This document shows, one piece after another, positions 47,477 to 57,197 of a stretch of 64,000 nucleotides of DNA. The stretch is from assembly GCF_004769195.1 (NCBI RefSeq), contig NZ_RQET01000003.1, positions 1-64,000 on the forward strand, in the 5' to 3' direction. Each line of letters begins with the position of its first letter. The first letter of the stretch is position 1. The position numbers and the translations under genes were made by a program. The notes under the pieces were generated by a model. That model was not told the DNA's origin, did no database searches, and saw nothing but the letters and a program-made list of their open reading frames with translations. Origin of the DNA: Leptospira fletcheri. Lineage in GTDB: Bacteria > Spirochaetota > Leptospiria > Leptospirales > Leptospiraceae.

Positions 47477-48061
47477 ATGAGCAAAGTCTTCGTCGTTATG
47501 CTATTCATACTGTCGTTTGCAGGTTGTGGTACGGATTCCAAAAAGTTGGAAGAAAAGTATAATAAGGGTATGACTCTGTTCGCAAAGAACGATCGGGCAG
47601 GAGCCATCAAGATCTTTTCGGAAATTTATAAGGAAGATCCGGATTATAAAGACACCCTTTTTAATCTAGGAAAATTGTATTATTACGAGTTAAATTTCAA
47701 AGAAGCGACGAAGTATTTTCGGGAATTGTACAAAAAGGATACCGATAATCTAAACGTACTGCTTTGGGTGATTAAAGCGCAGTTTGCAGGTAAAGTCCGC
47801 GACAAGGATTTTTTCGATAACCTACAATTCTTTTCGAAACGGGACAACGGCAACCTAGAGGCCCTAATGATCGGCGGGATGATTATGGAAGAAGTCGGAA
47901 AAACTGATTTGGCGATCCAGCATTATAATCAGATCGTCATGCAGACCGGCCAGATCGCTTTAGCGCACAGACATCTTGCGACGATTTATGGAAAGGCGAA
48001 GTTATCGGAAAAGGCGGCTTTTCATTTGAAAAAATTCGAATCTTTGATCGGTAAGGACTGA
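47477..48061 (+). CDS. TPR lipoprotein of the RND operon
   Basis: This 194-residue lipoprotein has the signal KVFVVMLFILSFAGCGTDSKK. Tetratricopeptide repeats follow (EKYNKGMTLFAKNDRAGAIKIFSEIYKEDP, KDTLFNLGKLYYYELNFKEATKYFRELYKKD, LEALMIGGMIMEEVGKTDLAIQHYNQIV, AHRHLATIYGKAKLSEKAAFHLKKF). It resembles lipid-anchored TPR scaffolds that hold envelope complexes together. The frame is open from 47444, overlapping the previous gene. It precedes the RND adaptor by 46 bases. Confidence 0.82.
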   Translation: MSKVFVVMLFILSFAGCGTDSKKLEEKYNKGMTLFAKNDRAGAIKIFSEIYKEDPDYKDTLFNLGKLYYYELNFKEATKYFRELYKKDTDNLNVLLWVIKAQFAGKVRDKDFFDNLQFFSKRDNGNLEALMIGGMIMEEVGKTDLAIQHYNQIVMQTGQIALAHRHLATIYGKAKLSEKAAFHLKKFESLIGKD

Positions 48062-48107
48062 TTTTAGGGACAATCGTCGCAAAAAATTATCTTTCGGAAC
48101 GTCATAT

Positions 48108-49589
48108 ATGCGATCTTTTTTTCAGTCTTTGCTGTCGAATCGTTTTCTTCGGTATATAGTTTACGTATTTTTCATATACTTAGGCATTTATTTTCTTTTT
48201 TCCAGACTTTCCCGCGGCTCGTCGAACAAGTTTTTTTCTAAATTGGATTCCACGCTGTTTAAACCCCTAAGTTCCTTTAGGCGTGAGGATGATGCTAGGG
48301 AATTCGGAGTCGAGCAAGGAGCTGTTTCGATTTCCGCAATGAAAGTGGATGAAAAGTCGATCTCTCCCAATATCGATATTTCCGGTTTAATCGATTTTAC
48401 CGAAAAGGTGGATTTATATTCCAAAATCGGCGGGCGGCTGGAAAAAATATTCGTAAAGGAAGGGGAAGAAGTTTCTCAAGGGCAAAAACTGTTTAAAGTC
48501 GAAAGTCTCCAGATGGAACTCGAATTGATGAAACAGCAGGCGACTTTGGAATCATCCCGGTCTCAGGTCAAATTGGCGAAGGAAAAATACGATAAGGCGC
48601 GGATGGGCGTGTACGCCAAAATCCAGGAGATGGAAAAAAGCCGCGCAGTTTTTGAAAAGACCAAAGAGGAACTGGAAAAGGCTCGTAATACGTTTCTCGG
48701 TATTGAAGAGATTTATAAAGCTGGGGGAATGAGCCGCGAAGAATTCGAGACCGCCAAATTGAATCTTACGGCAAAGGAAACGTCCTTCGGCATTTCAAAA
48801 CGGGATTTGGAAATCCATAGCATTAATCTTACAGACGAAGACATCATAAAAAACGGTTTCGTTGTACCAAAATCGAGAGAGGACAAACTCGAGCTTTTTA
48901 AAGAAATCAATACCCAGATCGAAAAAGCGGAGTTAGAGGTCGCGGACGGGGTTTTTAGATCACATGAGGCCCAGGTGAACTCCACCAAGACGATGCTCAA
49001 GGAAACGATCATATTTTCTCCTATTAAGGGTGTAGTTGCCAAAAGATACAAAAACGAAGGGGAACTTCTAACGGGCACTTCCGGAAACCAGGCGGTTCTA
49101 ACCGTAATCAATATCGATAAGGTTTACGGAGTTCTGAATATTTCTGAAACGGATTCGACCGTTTTGAAGAAAGGGATGAAAGTCGAATTTACGGCCGACG
49201 TTTATAAGGAGTCCAAGTTTCGGGGCCAAGTGGAGACAGTTAGCCCTTTGGTGGACCAAAAGGCACATACCGTAGAAGTCCGCGCTTTAGTGGATAATAA
49301 GGATAGGAGATTGAAGCCCGGAATGTTCATCCGGGCCAACGTAGTATTGGGATCGCCGGTTCCGACAATCCTGATTCCTTCCACGGCTGTCCTTTCGAAT
49401 GATTCCGGCAGGAACTCCGTCTTTTTGGTAAGGGAAGGTCATTGTTATACGAACGACGTTAAGATCGGCAAGAAGCAGGGGGACGAAATCGAAATCCTCC
49501 AAGGTCTCCAGAAGGACGACGTCATTTTATTGGATCGTTTGTCTCAGCTTAGAGACGGTATGGCGGTCTCTCCTAGTTTTGTCCGCTAA
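48108..49589 (+). CDS. RND efflux periplasmic adaptor (membrane fusion protein)
   Basis: This 493-residue HlyD/AcrA-family adaptor has an N-terminal membrane anchor (FLRYIVYVFFIYLGIYFLF), a first lipoyl half (GLIDFTEKVDLYSKIGGRLEKIFVKEGEEVSQGQKLFKVE) and a long coiled-coil hairpin at about 145-280 (MKQQATLESSRSQVKLAKEKYDKA, NTQIEKAELEVADGVFRSHEAQV). The second lipoyl half (TIIFSPIKGVVAKRYKNEGELLTG), a beta-barrel (KKGMKVEFTADVYKESKFRGQVETVSPLVD) and a membrane-proximal domain follow. The long hairpin fits a TolC-type channel. Its stop overlaps the next ATG (TAATG). Confidence 0.92.
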   Translation: MRSFFQSLLSNRFLRYIVYVFFIYLGIYFLFSRLSRGSSNKFFSKLDSTLFKPLSSFRREDDAREFGVEQGAVSISAMKVDEKSISPNIDISGLIDFTEKVDLYSKIGGRLEKIFVKEGEEVSQGQKLFKVESLQMELELMKQQATLESSRSQVKLAKEKYDKARMGVYAKIQEMEKSRAVFEKTKEELEKARNTFLGIEEIYKAGGMSREEFETAKLNLTAKETSFGISKRDLEIHSINLTDEDIIKNGFVVPKSREDKLELFKEINTQIEKAELEVADGVFRSHEAQVNSTKTMLKETIIFSPIKGVVAKRYKNEGELLTGTSGNQAVLTVINIDKVYGVLNISETDSTVLKKGMKVEFTADVYKESKFRGQVETVSPLVDQKAHTVEVRALVDNKDRRLKPGMFIRANVVLGSPVPTILIPSTAVLSNDSGRNSVFLVREGHCYTNDVKIGKKQGDEIEILQGLQKDDVILLDRLSQLRDGMAVSPSFVR

Positions 49590-52500
49590 TGGAAAGCATT
49601 CTTAAGTTTTGCGTTCGCCGACCCGTAACCGTATCCATGGTTTGGACGGCCCTGGTAATGTTCGGATTGATCGCCTTACAGAGGCTGAAGATCAATTTGA
49701 TGCCCGAACTCGAGTTTCCGAAAGTAACGATCGTTACTGCGTATCCGAATTCCTCCGCCGAAGAAGTGGAAAATCTGATCACAAAACCCGTATCAGACGC
49801 GGTAGGCACTGTCGGCGGAGTAGAATCGGTGAATTCCGAATCTTTCGAAGGCAGGTCGGTCGTTACGATCCAGTTTTCGAACCGTACCTCCTTGGAATAC
49901 GCGGTCATCAATGTCCGCGAAAGGATCGATTTGGTACGGGATCTTTTACCTCAGGACGCAAGTAAACCCGTCGTTACCAGGTTCGATCCTTCCCTTTCTG
50001 CATTTCAGGAAATCGTAATTTTTCCGCAGGGTAGAATCACCGATCGGGATCTTCGATCCTTTTTGAACGACAATGTTAGGGTCTATTTCGAGCGGATCGA
50101 AGGACTTGCTTCCGTTCAATTTTCCGGAGGTTTTCAGCGGGAAATTTCGGTACAAATCGATTCCGATAAGATGAATGCGTATAATATCTCTTTGTTCGAC
50201 GTCCGCCGGGCAATCAATTCCTCCAACGTAAGCGCTCCCGCCGGCAGCCTTCCGGTCGGGGATAAGGATTATCTCGTGAGAGCGGTCGGGGAGTACGATT
50301 CGATCGAATCCATTGCGGAAACCATAGTCGGAAATAATTCCCAGGGGATTCCTATTCGTTTGGGATCGTTCAGTGCGATCCGTTCGGGGTATCGAGAGAG
50401 AACCGGAATCGCAAGATATAACGGTAAAGAATGTATCATCGCGTATTTGTATAAGGAATCGGGACGGAATTCCGTCGAAATCTCCGACAACGTTCAGAGA
50501 GAGCTTACCTCGATCAACAACAAGTTCAAAAACGAACTGAAAGCCGAGATCGTATATGACGAATCCAAGTTCATCAAGGAATCCATTTCGGGGGTTACAG
50601 GCGCTCTCGTTTCCGGAATGATTTTGGCCTTCTTCGTACTTGTTTTCCTTTTGAGAAACGTTAAGAGTCCGTTGATTCTTCTGACGGTGATTCCGGCTTC
50701 CTTGTTTTCCACTCTGCTTTTATTTTATATCTTCGGCATTTCCCTTAACATGATGTCCTTGGGCGGTATGGCGCTCGGCATCGGGATGCTTTTCGATACC
50801 AGTAACGTGGTTTTTTCCGCAATCGAAAGGAATCTATCCAGAGGAATGGAAGTCGCAAAGGCGGCAGTGAACGGAACGTCGGAAGTGACCGGCTCGGTCG
50901 TTTCCGCAACTCTTACTACCGTTATCGTCTTTCTTCCGATCATTTTCTTTAAGAGTATGATCGGTATCGTTTTCGGCGAAATGGCTATCGCAATCACTAT
51001 CTCGCTTTTGATGAGTTTATTCGCCTCCTTGACCGTGATTCCGATGCTGACTGTCGTTCTTTACGATATTCCTTTGGAACCGGCCTTCTTGAAGGAAAAA
51101 GTGTTCGAGCGTTCCGAGGATTTTCATAGGAATCTTTTAGCAAAATACGAAGCGCGTCTTTCCCATTATTTAGATAAACCAAAATCTCTCTTCGTTTTGA
51201 TTGGTCTTTTATTCGTATTTTCGATCGCGTTTCTTTTTATTATTCCGAAGGAATTTATTCCAAAGGTGGATACAGGAGAGTTTTCGATTCTACTAAAAAC
51301 GAGGAATGGTTCTTCTTTGGAGGCCACATCCGATGCGGTGGAGTCCGTGGAGAGGGTTTTATCTGCGGAAAAAGATACGAAAAGCGTCATTTCTAGGATC
51401 GGATACGAAGAAGATCAATTGTCCGGAAGAAGAAACGGCAATTGGGGGACAAATCGGGCGGCTATCCGGGTCGTGTTAAAGGATGGCGGGAGATCTTCGG
51501 ACTCGTTTATCCGAAGTGTGAGAAAGAAATTCCATTTTTCCGAAGAAGTGGAACTTCATTTCGAGAACAGCGGTGATATTCTCGCCTCCGTGGTTTCTCC
51601 GGACTCTAACGGACTTAGCTTGGAGATTTTGGGAGAGGATCTCCGTACTTTGAGCGATATCGGCGAAAAGCTGAAATCCATTCTCTCCAAAATTCCGGGC
51701 GTCAAAGATCCTCGCCTCAGCATGGAGGATAAAGCGATCGAATACGAATTGAGTTTCGACCCCATTAAGGCTAGCATGCTCGGCCTTAATAACGACTATC
51801 TGTCCAATTATCTTAGGATCGCCAATTACGGATCGATCGTCACCAAAATCAAGGTCGCGGATCGTAGCACGGATGTTCGTATGGGTTTCCGCAAGGAAGA
51901 CGTGGATTCCCTCCAAAAAATTTTGGATACGAATATCCAGGCTCCGAACGGCAGCTTGGTGCGATTGTCCCAGATCGGAAAAGTGGAAAGGACGAATTCT
52001 CCGATTTCCATTATTCGATCCGGGAATTCCCGGGTGAATCTTGCTACCGCCGATCTGGACTTGAAAGCGGCCAATAATCCGATTGAAGACGTAAAGGATG
52101 CGATTTCGCGTCTGAAGTTGCCTGACGGTTATCGGATTAAATTCTCGGGCGAACAGGAGAATATAGAGAAATCCTTTTCCGACCTTAGCCTTTCCTTCGT
52201 TTTAGCGATCGTACTTATCTATATGCTGCTAGCGAGCCAATTCGAATCTCTATTGTATTCTTTGATTATGATTTGCACGATCCCTCTTATGTTTATCGGG
52301 GTCTTTCCGGCATTGTTTCTTTTTGGAAAGAGTCTTAACGTGAGTTCCTTCATGGGGCTCGTGCTTTTACTTGGAGTCGTCGTAGACAACGCTGCTCTTT
52401 ATTACGAGTACGTTCATCTCCTTTTAAAACAGAATCTCCCCTTGAAGAAAGTGATTTTAGATAGCGGGCGGATCGTTTTGAGACCTATTCTGATGAATAA

Positions 52501-52672
52501 CGCCACCACTATTCTCGGTTTGATTCCCATCATGTTCGAACTTCAGAGGGGTACCGAATTCCAATCTCCGATGGCGATCGTAGTGATCGTGGGACTCTTC
52601 ACTTCCTTTTTCTTTAGCTTGTATCTGATTCCCGTCCTTTTCTTTCATTTATTGAGCCGTAAGGCGCGCTGA
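49589..52672 (+). CDS. RND-family permease, subunit 1
   Basis: This 1027-residue RND transporter has the two-fold TM1-porter-TM2-6 layout: RRPVTVSMVWTALVMFGLIAL, EFPKVTIVTAYPNSSAEEVENLITKPVSDAV, FGISLNMMSLGGMALGIGMLFDTSNVV, TTVIVFLPIIFFKSMIG, and the C-terminal FLFGKSLNVSSFMGLVLLLGVVVDNAALYYEYV, RPILMNNATTILGLIPIMFEL. In TM4 the paired proton-relay aspartates (DD in AcrB) are Asp403-Thr404, so one remains; the TM10 lysine position is Asp. It overlaps the adaptor gene by one base and precedes a second, more divergent RND gene by 7 bases. Confidence 0.93.
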   Translation: MESILKFCVRRPVTVSMVWTALVMFGLIALQRLKINLMPELEFPKVTIVTAYPNSSAEEVENLITKPVSDAVGTVGGVESVNSESFEGRSVVTIQFSNRTSLEYAVINVRERIDLVRDLLPQDASKPVVTRFDPSLSAFQEIVIFPQGRITDRDLRSFLNDNVRVYFERIEGLASVQFSGGFQREISVQIDSDKMNAYNISLFDVRRAINSSNVSAPAGSLPVGDKDYLVRAVGEYDSIESIAETIVGNNSQGIPIRLGSFSAIRSGYRERTGIARYNGKECIIAYLYKESGRNSVEISDNVQRELTSINNKFKNELKAEIVYDESKFIKESISGVTGALVSGMILAFFVLVFLLRNVKSPLILLTVIPASLFSTLLLFYIFGISLNMMSLGGMALGIGMLFDTSNVVFSAIERNLSRGMEVAKAAVNGTSEVTGSVVSATLTTVIVFLPIIFFKSMIGIVFGEMAIAITISLLMSLFASLTVIPMLTVVLYDIPLEPAFLKEKVFERSEDFHRNLLAKYEARLSHYLDKPKSLFVLIGLLFVFSIAFLFIIPKEFIPKVDTGEFSILLKTRNGSSLEATSDAVESVERVLSAEKDTKSVISRIGYEEDQLSGRRNGNWGTNRAAIRVVLKDGGRSSDSFIRSVRKKFHFSEEVELHFENSGDILASVVSPDSNGLSLEILGEDLRTLSDIGEKLKSILSKIPGVKDPRLSMEDKAIEYELSFDPIKASMLGLNNDYLSNYLRIANYGSIVTKIKVADRSTDVRMGFRKEDVDSLQKILDTNIQAPNGSLVRLSQIGKVERTNSPISIIRSGNSRVNLATADLDLKAANNPIEDVKDAISRLKLPDGYRIKFSGEQENIEKSFSDLSLSFVLAIVLIYMLLASQFESLLYSLIMICTIPLMFIGVFPALFLFGKSLNVSSFMGLVLLLGVVVDNAALYYEYVHLLLKQNLPLKKVILDSGRIVLRPILMNNATTILGLIPIMFELQRGTEFQSPMAIVVIVGLFTSFFFSLYLIPVLFFHLLSRKAR

Positions 52673-52679
52673 TGAGTTT

Positions 52680-55652
52680 ATGCAACCAGAGAGCCGAAAT
52701 CGAAATCTGAAACGACCTCTTACAGTAGCCATGTTTTTTGCAGGCCTGTTGTTGTTCGGGGTCCTTTCCTTTTTTCAGGTTCCGCTGACTCTCTTTCCGA
52801 CTTCGGACTATCCTGGATTGACGATCTCCGTGGAATATCCGGGAGCGGATGTCGGTACTGTGGAAGAAACGCTAACGATTCCGATTGAGGAGATCATTTC
52901 CAGCGTGGGCGGGATCGAGGAGATTCGTTCCTCCGCGGAACGAGGTAGGTCCGAAATCAACGTGGAATTTCAGAAAGGTTCCGATCTGGATCTGAAGGGA
53001 TTAGAGATCCGGGAACGAGTGGATCTCGTATCGGGTCGATTTCCGCGGGAAGTGCATAAGCCGATGATCTATCATTATGATCCGGATCAAAAGCCGGTAC
53101 TGATTCTTTCGCTAGAAAGCGATAAGTTCGATTTTACGACCCTACGGAGTATTGCGGATAACGAACTGAAACGGTATTTGGAAAATATAGAGGGCGTGAG
53201 CAAAATCGCTGCGTCCGGCGGCAAACTCCGGGAAATTCTGATCGGCTGTGACATGCAAAAGCTTCGGGCCTACGGTTTAGACCTGCATGAAATTCAGAAA
53301 GTACTGCAGGCAAACAATCGATCCGCCTCCATTGGTTCGGTACGATCGGAAGGAAACCGTTTCAACATGTTCTTGTCCGGCAAGTACCGTAATTTACGGG
53401 AGATCCAAAAACAGCCCATTCTTTCCAAGGAATCGGGTAAGACGTTTTTTTTGGAGGAGGTCGCCGACATTTCCTACTCTTTTCGGGACGAGTCCAGTTC
53501 AGCTCGGATCAACGGAAAAGACACCGTTAGCGTTTACGTTTATAAATCTTCCGTAGGGAATCCCCTTCAAATTTCTTCCGACGTCGATAAGACTTTAGCG
53601 GAGCTGAAACTCCCGCACGTCAAATTTAATATCGCTTACGACCAGTCGGATACGGTCCGCAAAACTTACCGTAATACCGCTATTTCCGTCGTGTTCGGTA
53701 TGATCGCTCTGGGAATTTCCCTCTTGGTTCGAAAGAAATACGGTAACTTCGAAGTTTTTTCCACTTTACTAGTTCAATTTATCGTAATCTTTTTTTTGTT
53801 CCAATTTCTGCTGTTCGTCTTTAAGGCAAACTACGACATAATTGTCCTTTGCGCAGAAACGATCGGATTCGCTTTGTGGATCGTACTTTATCCTTTTCTG
53901 TCCAAAGGAGGAAAATACGGGGAAGAATTCGACTTCGAACATACCGCGGGAGAATTTTTGTCGCTTGTCATCATCGTTCTTTCCCTTTGTTTTCCTCTCT
54001 ACTACCTGGATCGAGACACCGGAGAATCGACATTACGATTCGGGACGTTTCTTTCCCTGTATCTTAGTCTCTGCTATTTTTCTTTCGGCCCTTTGCACAG
54101 TATTCTAGATCTTGCACGGAGGAGATTCCAGCGCAATTATACGATGATTCCTATGGAAGAGTCCGATTCCTATACGAGTCTCCCGGATTTTCCCTCTCGT
54201 TTCCATCTTTCTCGGCGGCGACTCATTCCTGTGTTTTTGGTGATCGTTATTTTGGGGATTTGGAGATTCGTTTCGGTGGAAAAAGAATTGTTCTACTCGG
54301 TGGAAAACCGAAAGATTTTGGGTTTTGTGGAGCTCCCCGCTGATTTTAATTTTCCGCAAACGGACGCGATTACAAAGGAAGTGGAGAATAAGATCCTTCA
54401 GTTCCCTGGAGTTACCGAAGTTGCGTCGCGGATCGAGCCGGGGCATTCCTTTTTGGTGATCACTCTAGACGAGGGTAAAATCAAATCGGACGAATTTATC
54501 AACGGTATCAAAAAAGAAGTCGGCGGTTTAAAGCCTGCTTTTTGTTACTTTTCACGGGAATCCGAATCCTCCAAATTCAAGGAAGTAAAGATCGATATTT
54601 TGGGAGATAATTATAATCGCCTAAACGATTTGGCGCAGGATTTGGCGGGAAAAGCTTCCTCTATCTCCGGAGTGGAAGACGTGATCCTGAACTATAAGGC
54701 CCCCAGGGACGAATTAGAGCTTTCTCTGAATCATCAGAAAATTTCGAATTCCACTTTGAGTAACTCGGAGGTCGCAGGCTTTTTGAAAACGGCGATCCAA
54801 GGTTCGGTTATTTCTAAATTCCTGGATGATAACCGGGAATTGGATATTCGCCTGCGCGCTCTTAAGGAATTCAGGAACTCCCCCCAAAGTTTGGAAAAGT
54901 TGGTCGTTAAAAACCAAATGGGGAAATACATTCCCGTCCCCGAACTTTCCTCAAAAAAGGAGTCCCGAACCCCTACGAAGATCTTCCGAAAAAACAAAAA
55001 AAGAACCCTATCCTTTTCCATTTTGAGTTCGGGGCTTTCTTTTTCAGAGATCAAAAATTCCGTACTTAAAGAGCTCGGTAAGGACCTTCCCGAAAACTAT
55101 TTTATCGAATTAGGCAGGAATATGGAGAGGATCGTGGAGACAGAACGTCGTCTTTACGGAGTTTTGGGTTTTTCCTTTCTTTTGATCTTCATGATTTTGG
55201 CGTCCTATTTCGAATCATTTTTTAAACCCTTGCCGATTTTACTCGCGAGCTTACCGATCTTTTTCGCGACTTTGATCCTGGCTTCTTTCGTCTTCGGCTC
55301 GCTTTCTCTTCCGGTTTATCTCGCATTGCTTCTCACGGTCGCGGTCGTATGTTTTCAATCTCTATTTTTGGTCAGAAATCCGAAATTGAAGTCGGCAGGT
55401 TGGGGTAGGGAGTCCTTTCTCGCGGTGTCGATTTTTTTCCTCCCTCAGATTCTGTTTCCTAGGGAAGGAGGTAAATTCCTGATGGAATTCGAAGTTACGA
55501 TTCTAGTCGGAATGGCATGTTCCATGCTCGGGCTTTATTTCGTTCGCTTCCAATCTTCGACGTCGAACGAGAAATTATCCGTTTCCGAAATTGTCTCCGT
55601 AGTTTCCGAACCTATCTTGTCGAAACGCAAGACCAAAAAGAAAACCAAATGA
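52680..55652 (+). CDS. divergent RND-family permease, subunit 2 (proton-relay residues lost)
   Basis: This 990-residue protein keeps the RND fold signatures NLKRPLTVAMFFAGLLLFGVLSFFQVPLTLFPTSDYP, DVGTVEETLTIPIEEIISSVGGIEEI and a C-terminal RRLYGVLGFSFLLIFMILASYFESFFKPL. In the TM4 stretch aligned with GIGMLFDTSN it reads GFALWIVLYP, so both relay acids are gone. TM10 reads TVAVVCFQSLFLVRNP with no relay lysine. Extra loops near 400-500 (KYGEEFDFEHTAGEF, DTGESTLRFG) are unusual. It probably needs subunit 1 for energy coupling, as a heteromeric pump. It starts 7 bases after subunit 1. Confidence 0.88.
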   Translation: MQPESRNRNLKRPLTVAMFFAGLLLFGVLSFFQVPLTLFPTSDYPGLTISVEYPGADVGTVEETLTIPIEEIISSVGGIEEIRSSAERGRSEINVEFQKGSDLDLKGLEIRERVDLVSGRFPREVHKPMIYHYDPDQKPVLILSLESDKFDFTTLRSIADNELKRYLENIEGVSKIAASGGKLREILIGCDMQKLRAYGLDLHEIQKVLQANNRSASIGSVRSEGNRFNMFLSGKYRNLREIQKQPILSKESGKTFFLEEVADISYSFRDESSSARINGKDTVSVYVYKSSVGNPLQISSDVDKTLAELKLPHVKFNIAYDQSDTVRKTYRNTAISVVFGMIALGISLLVRKKYGNFEVFSTLLVQFIVIFFLFQFLLFVFKANYDIIVLCAETIGFALWIVLYPFLSKGGKYGEEFDFEHTAGEFLSLVIIVLSLCFPLYYLDRDTGESTLRFGTFLSLYLSLCYFSFGPLHSILDLARRRFQRNYTMIPMEESDSYTSLPDFPSRFHLSRRRLIPVFLVIVILGIWRFVSVEKELFYSVENRKILGFVELPADFNFPQTDAITKEVENKILQFPGVTEVASRIEPGHSFLVITLDEGKIKSDEFINGIKKEVGGLKPAFCYFSRESESSKFKEVKIDILGDNYNRLNDLAQDLAGKASSISGVEDVILNYKAPRDELELSLNHQKISNSTLSNSEVAGFLKTAIQGSVISKFLDDNRELDIRLRALKEFRNSPQSLEKLVVKNQMGKYIPVPELSSKKESRTPTKIFRKNKKRTLSFSILSSGLSFSEIKNSVLKELGKDLPENYFIELGRNMERIVETERRLYGVLGFSFLLIFMILASYFESFFKPLPILLASLPIFFATLILASFVFGSLSLPVYLALLLTVAVVCFQSLFLVRNPKLKSAGWGRESFLAVSIFFLPQILFPREGGKFLMEFEVTILVGMACSMLGLYFVRFQSSTSNEKLSVSEIVSVVSEPILSKRKTKKKTK

Positions 55653-55668
55653 GTTTCGAGGAATCTTT

Positions 55669-56496
55669 ATGAAGAAAAAAAAAGAACCCAAAATCACGGA
55701 ATCCCCGGCGCCTCGGACGTTTCAGGCTCCACCATCGTCTCAGATAGGAGAAGGAAGAAAAGGTTTCGTTCCTTTTTTGAAATCCATTGCAGCGATTGTG
55801 TCCTCCAGATTCCGCGCTCTGTCCGGATCGATTAGAGTCGCAGTCGCCATCGTTTTTGTTGCAGTGATTTTTCTGTTTTTACGGTCGTGGGGAAATGCCA
55901 AGTGCATCTCCGGAAACTGTAAGGACGGTCTCGGCTCCTTGGAATATCGTAACGGAGACATTTACGAAGGGATGCTGAAGGATAAGGTTCCTGTCGGATA
56001 CGGAGTGTACCGAAATCCCCAGGGAGATTATTTTCAGGGTAGTTGGTTAAACGGGCTCAAGCACGGCGAAGGCGAATATACTTATCCGAATGGCGCCAAA
56101 TATGAAGGTACGTTCGTCATGAATCATAAACAGGGAAACGGAACGTACACTTGGGCTGATGGTACCGTTTTGAAAGGTTATTGGTTGAACGATGAACCGG
56201 AAGGGAAGGCAGTTTTACGACTACCCGACGGCACAAGCCTCTCGGGAACCTATTCCCACGGTGTGATTTCCGAAGGGGAAGGAATTTATATGTATGTAGA
56301 CGGTTCCAAATACATTGGATCGTGGAAAGGAGGAAAAAGAGACGGATTCGGCACTCTCGTTTCCCCCGAAGGTTTGATCGTATTTCGCGGAACCTGGGCA
56401 ATGGACCGTCAGTTAGAACAAAGGGAAGAACGAATCGTCCCGAAAACGGAACCGACGACTCCGACAAAAAAACACCATAAAGGAAAAAGAAAATGA
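55669..56496 (+). CDS. membrane-anchored MORN-repeat protein
   Basis: This 275-residue protein has a basic, Pro-rich cytoplasmic N-terminus, one membrane helix (VAVAIVFVAVIFLFLRSW, about 58-75) and then about seven MORN repeats. Clear units are GSLEYRNGDIYEGMLKDKVPVG, GVYRNPQGDYFQGSWLNGLKHG, GEYTYPNGAKYEGTFVMNHKQG, GTYTWADGTVLKGYWLNDEPEG, LPDGTSLSGTY, YVDGSKYIGSWKGGKRDG and a last partial unit. The C-terminal tail is Lys-rich. Topology would put the repeats in the periplasm. It lies 16 bases after RND subunit 2 and overlaps the next gene by 4 bases. Confidence 0.88.
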   Translation: MKKKKEPKITESPAPRTFQAPPSSQIGEGRKGFVPFLKSIAAIVSSRFRALSGSIRVAVAIVFVAVIFLFLRSWGNAKCISGNCKDGLGSLEYRNGDIYEGMLKDKVPVGYGVYRNPQGDYFQGSWLNGLKHGEGEYTYPNGAKYEGTFVMNHKQGNGTYTWADGTVLKGYWLNDEPEGKAVLRLPDGTSLSGTYSHGVISEGEGIYMYVDGSKYIGSWKGGKRDGFGTLVSPEGLIVFRGTWAMDRQLEQREERIVPKTEPTTPTKKHHKGKRK

Positions 56497-57182
56497 AACT
56501 GAATTCGGAATCCATTCGGACTTTTTTGACAAACAACATATACACGAGATACTTGTTTAGGAATTGGGCTTTCGGCGCGGATCCGAGATCCGTTCAAGAG
56601 CTTTCTCCTTCCGAATTCCTGAAGCAGACCGTTCAGATTTTCTGTCTATTCCTGGGGACCTATATCCTATTCAATCTATTCGTTTCCTTATTCAATCTTC
56701 CTTACTTGGAGGAATATTCCAGGCAGATGAGGGAGTTTTATCTTCAGAAGAAGATCGCTTGGTCCTTATATCTGATGAACTCGTTTCCCTATAGTATCTT
56801 TTTCTTGTCGGGCTCTTTGATCTTGTTTCAGGTATATGCGGCAGGGAGTAGTTATCTGGCTCTTTGGGTTCTGGGGGAGAAGGAGCGTTCTTTTGCACGA
56901 ATTTTAGGGATCGCTTTTTCGTCGGGTCTGTACGTTCTTTTGACTTTTTTTCCCGTCCTGATTCTGTTTAATATCTCGCCTGCGAGCATTCGCACAGACG
57001 TATTTCAGATGGTAACTTTTTTGAGCCTGAACGGAATCCTTTTCTTTTCGGGTGTGATCCTTCAGTGCTTTTTTTATGTTCGGATGTGTAGAGTCGTCTT
57101 CGACCAGAATTATGGAAGAGCGATTCTGACTTGGCTTTTTCCGTTTTTCCTGTTCTTACTGGTGATTATTACGAATCTTTAA
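56493..57182 (+). CDS. Yip1-like multi-pass membrane protein, last gene of RND operon
   Basis: This 229-residue protein has five hydrophobic segments (FCLFLGTYILFNLFVSLF, SIFFLSGSLILFQVYAAG, ILGIAFSSGLYVLLTFFPVLILF, FLSLNGILFFSGVILQCFFYV, ILTWLFPFFLFLLVIITNL). The layout and N-terminal YLFRNWAFGADPRSVQELSPSEFLKQTV resemble Yip1/DUF1282-type proteins, though identity is weak. Its ATG overlaps the MORN gene stop (ATGA), so it belongs to the same transcription unit. The unit ends 15 bases from the stop of a convergent lipoprotein gene. Confidence 0.72.
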   Translation: MKLNSESIRTFLTNNIYTRYLFRNWAFGADPRSVQELSPSEFLKQTVQIFCLFLGTYILFNLFVSLFNLPYLEEYSRQMREFYLQKKIAWSLYLMNSFPYSIFFLSGSLILFQVYAAGSSYLALWVLGEKERSFARILGIAFSSGLYVLLTFFPVLILFNISPASIRTDVFQMVTFLSLNGILFFSGVILQCFFYVRMCRVVFDQNYGRAILTWLFPFFLFLLVIITNL

Positions 57183-57197
57183 TTTTAGAGAGGGAAT

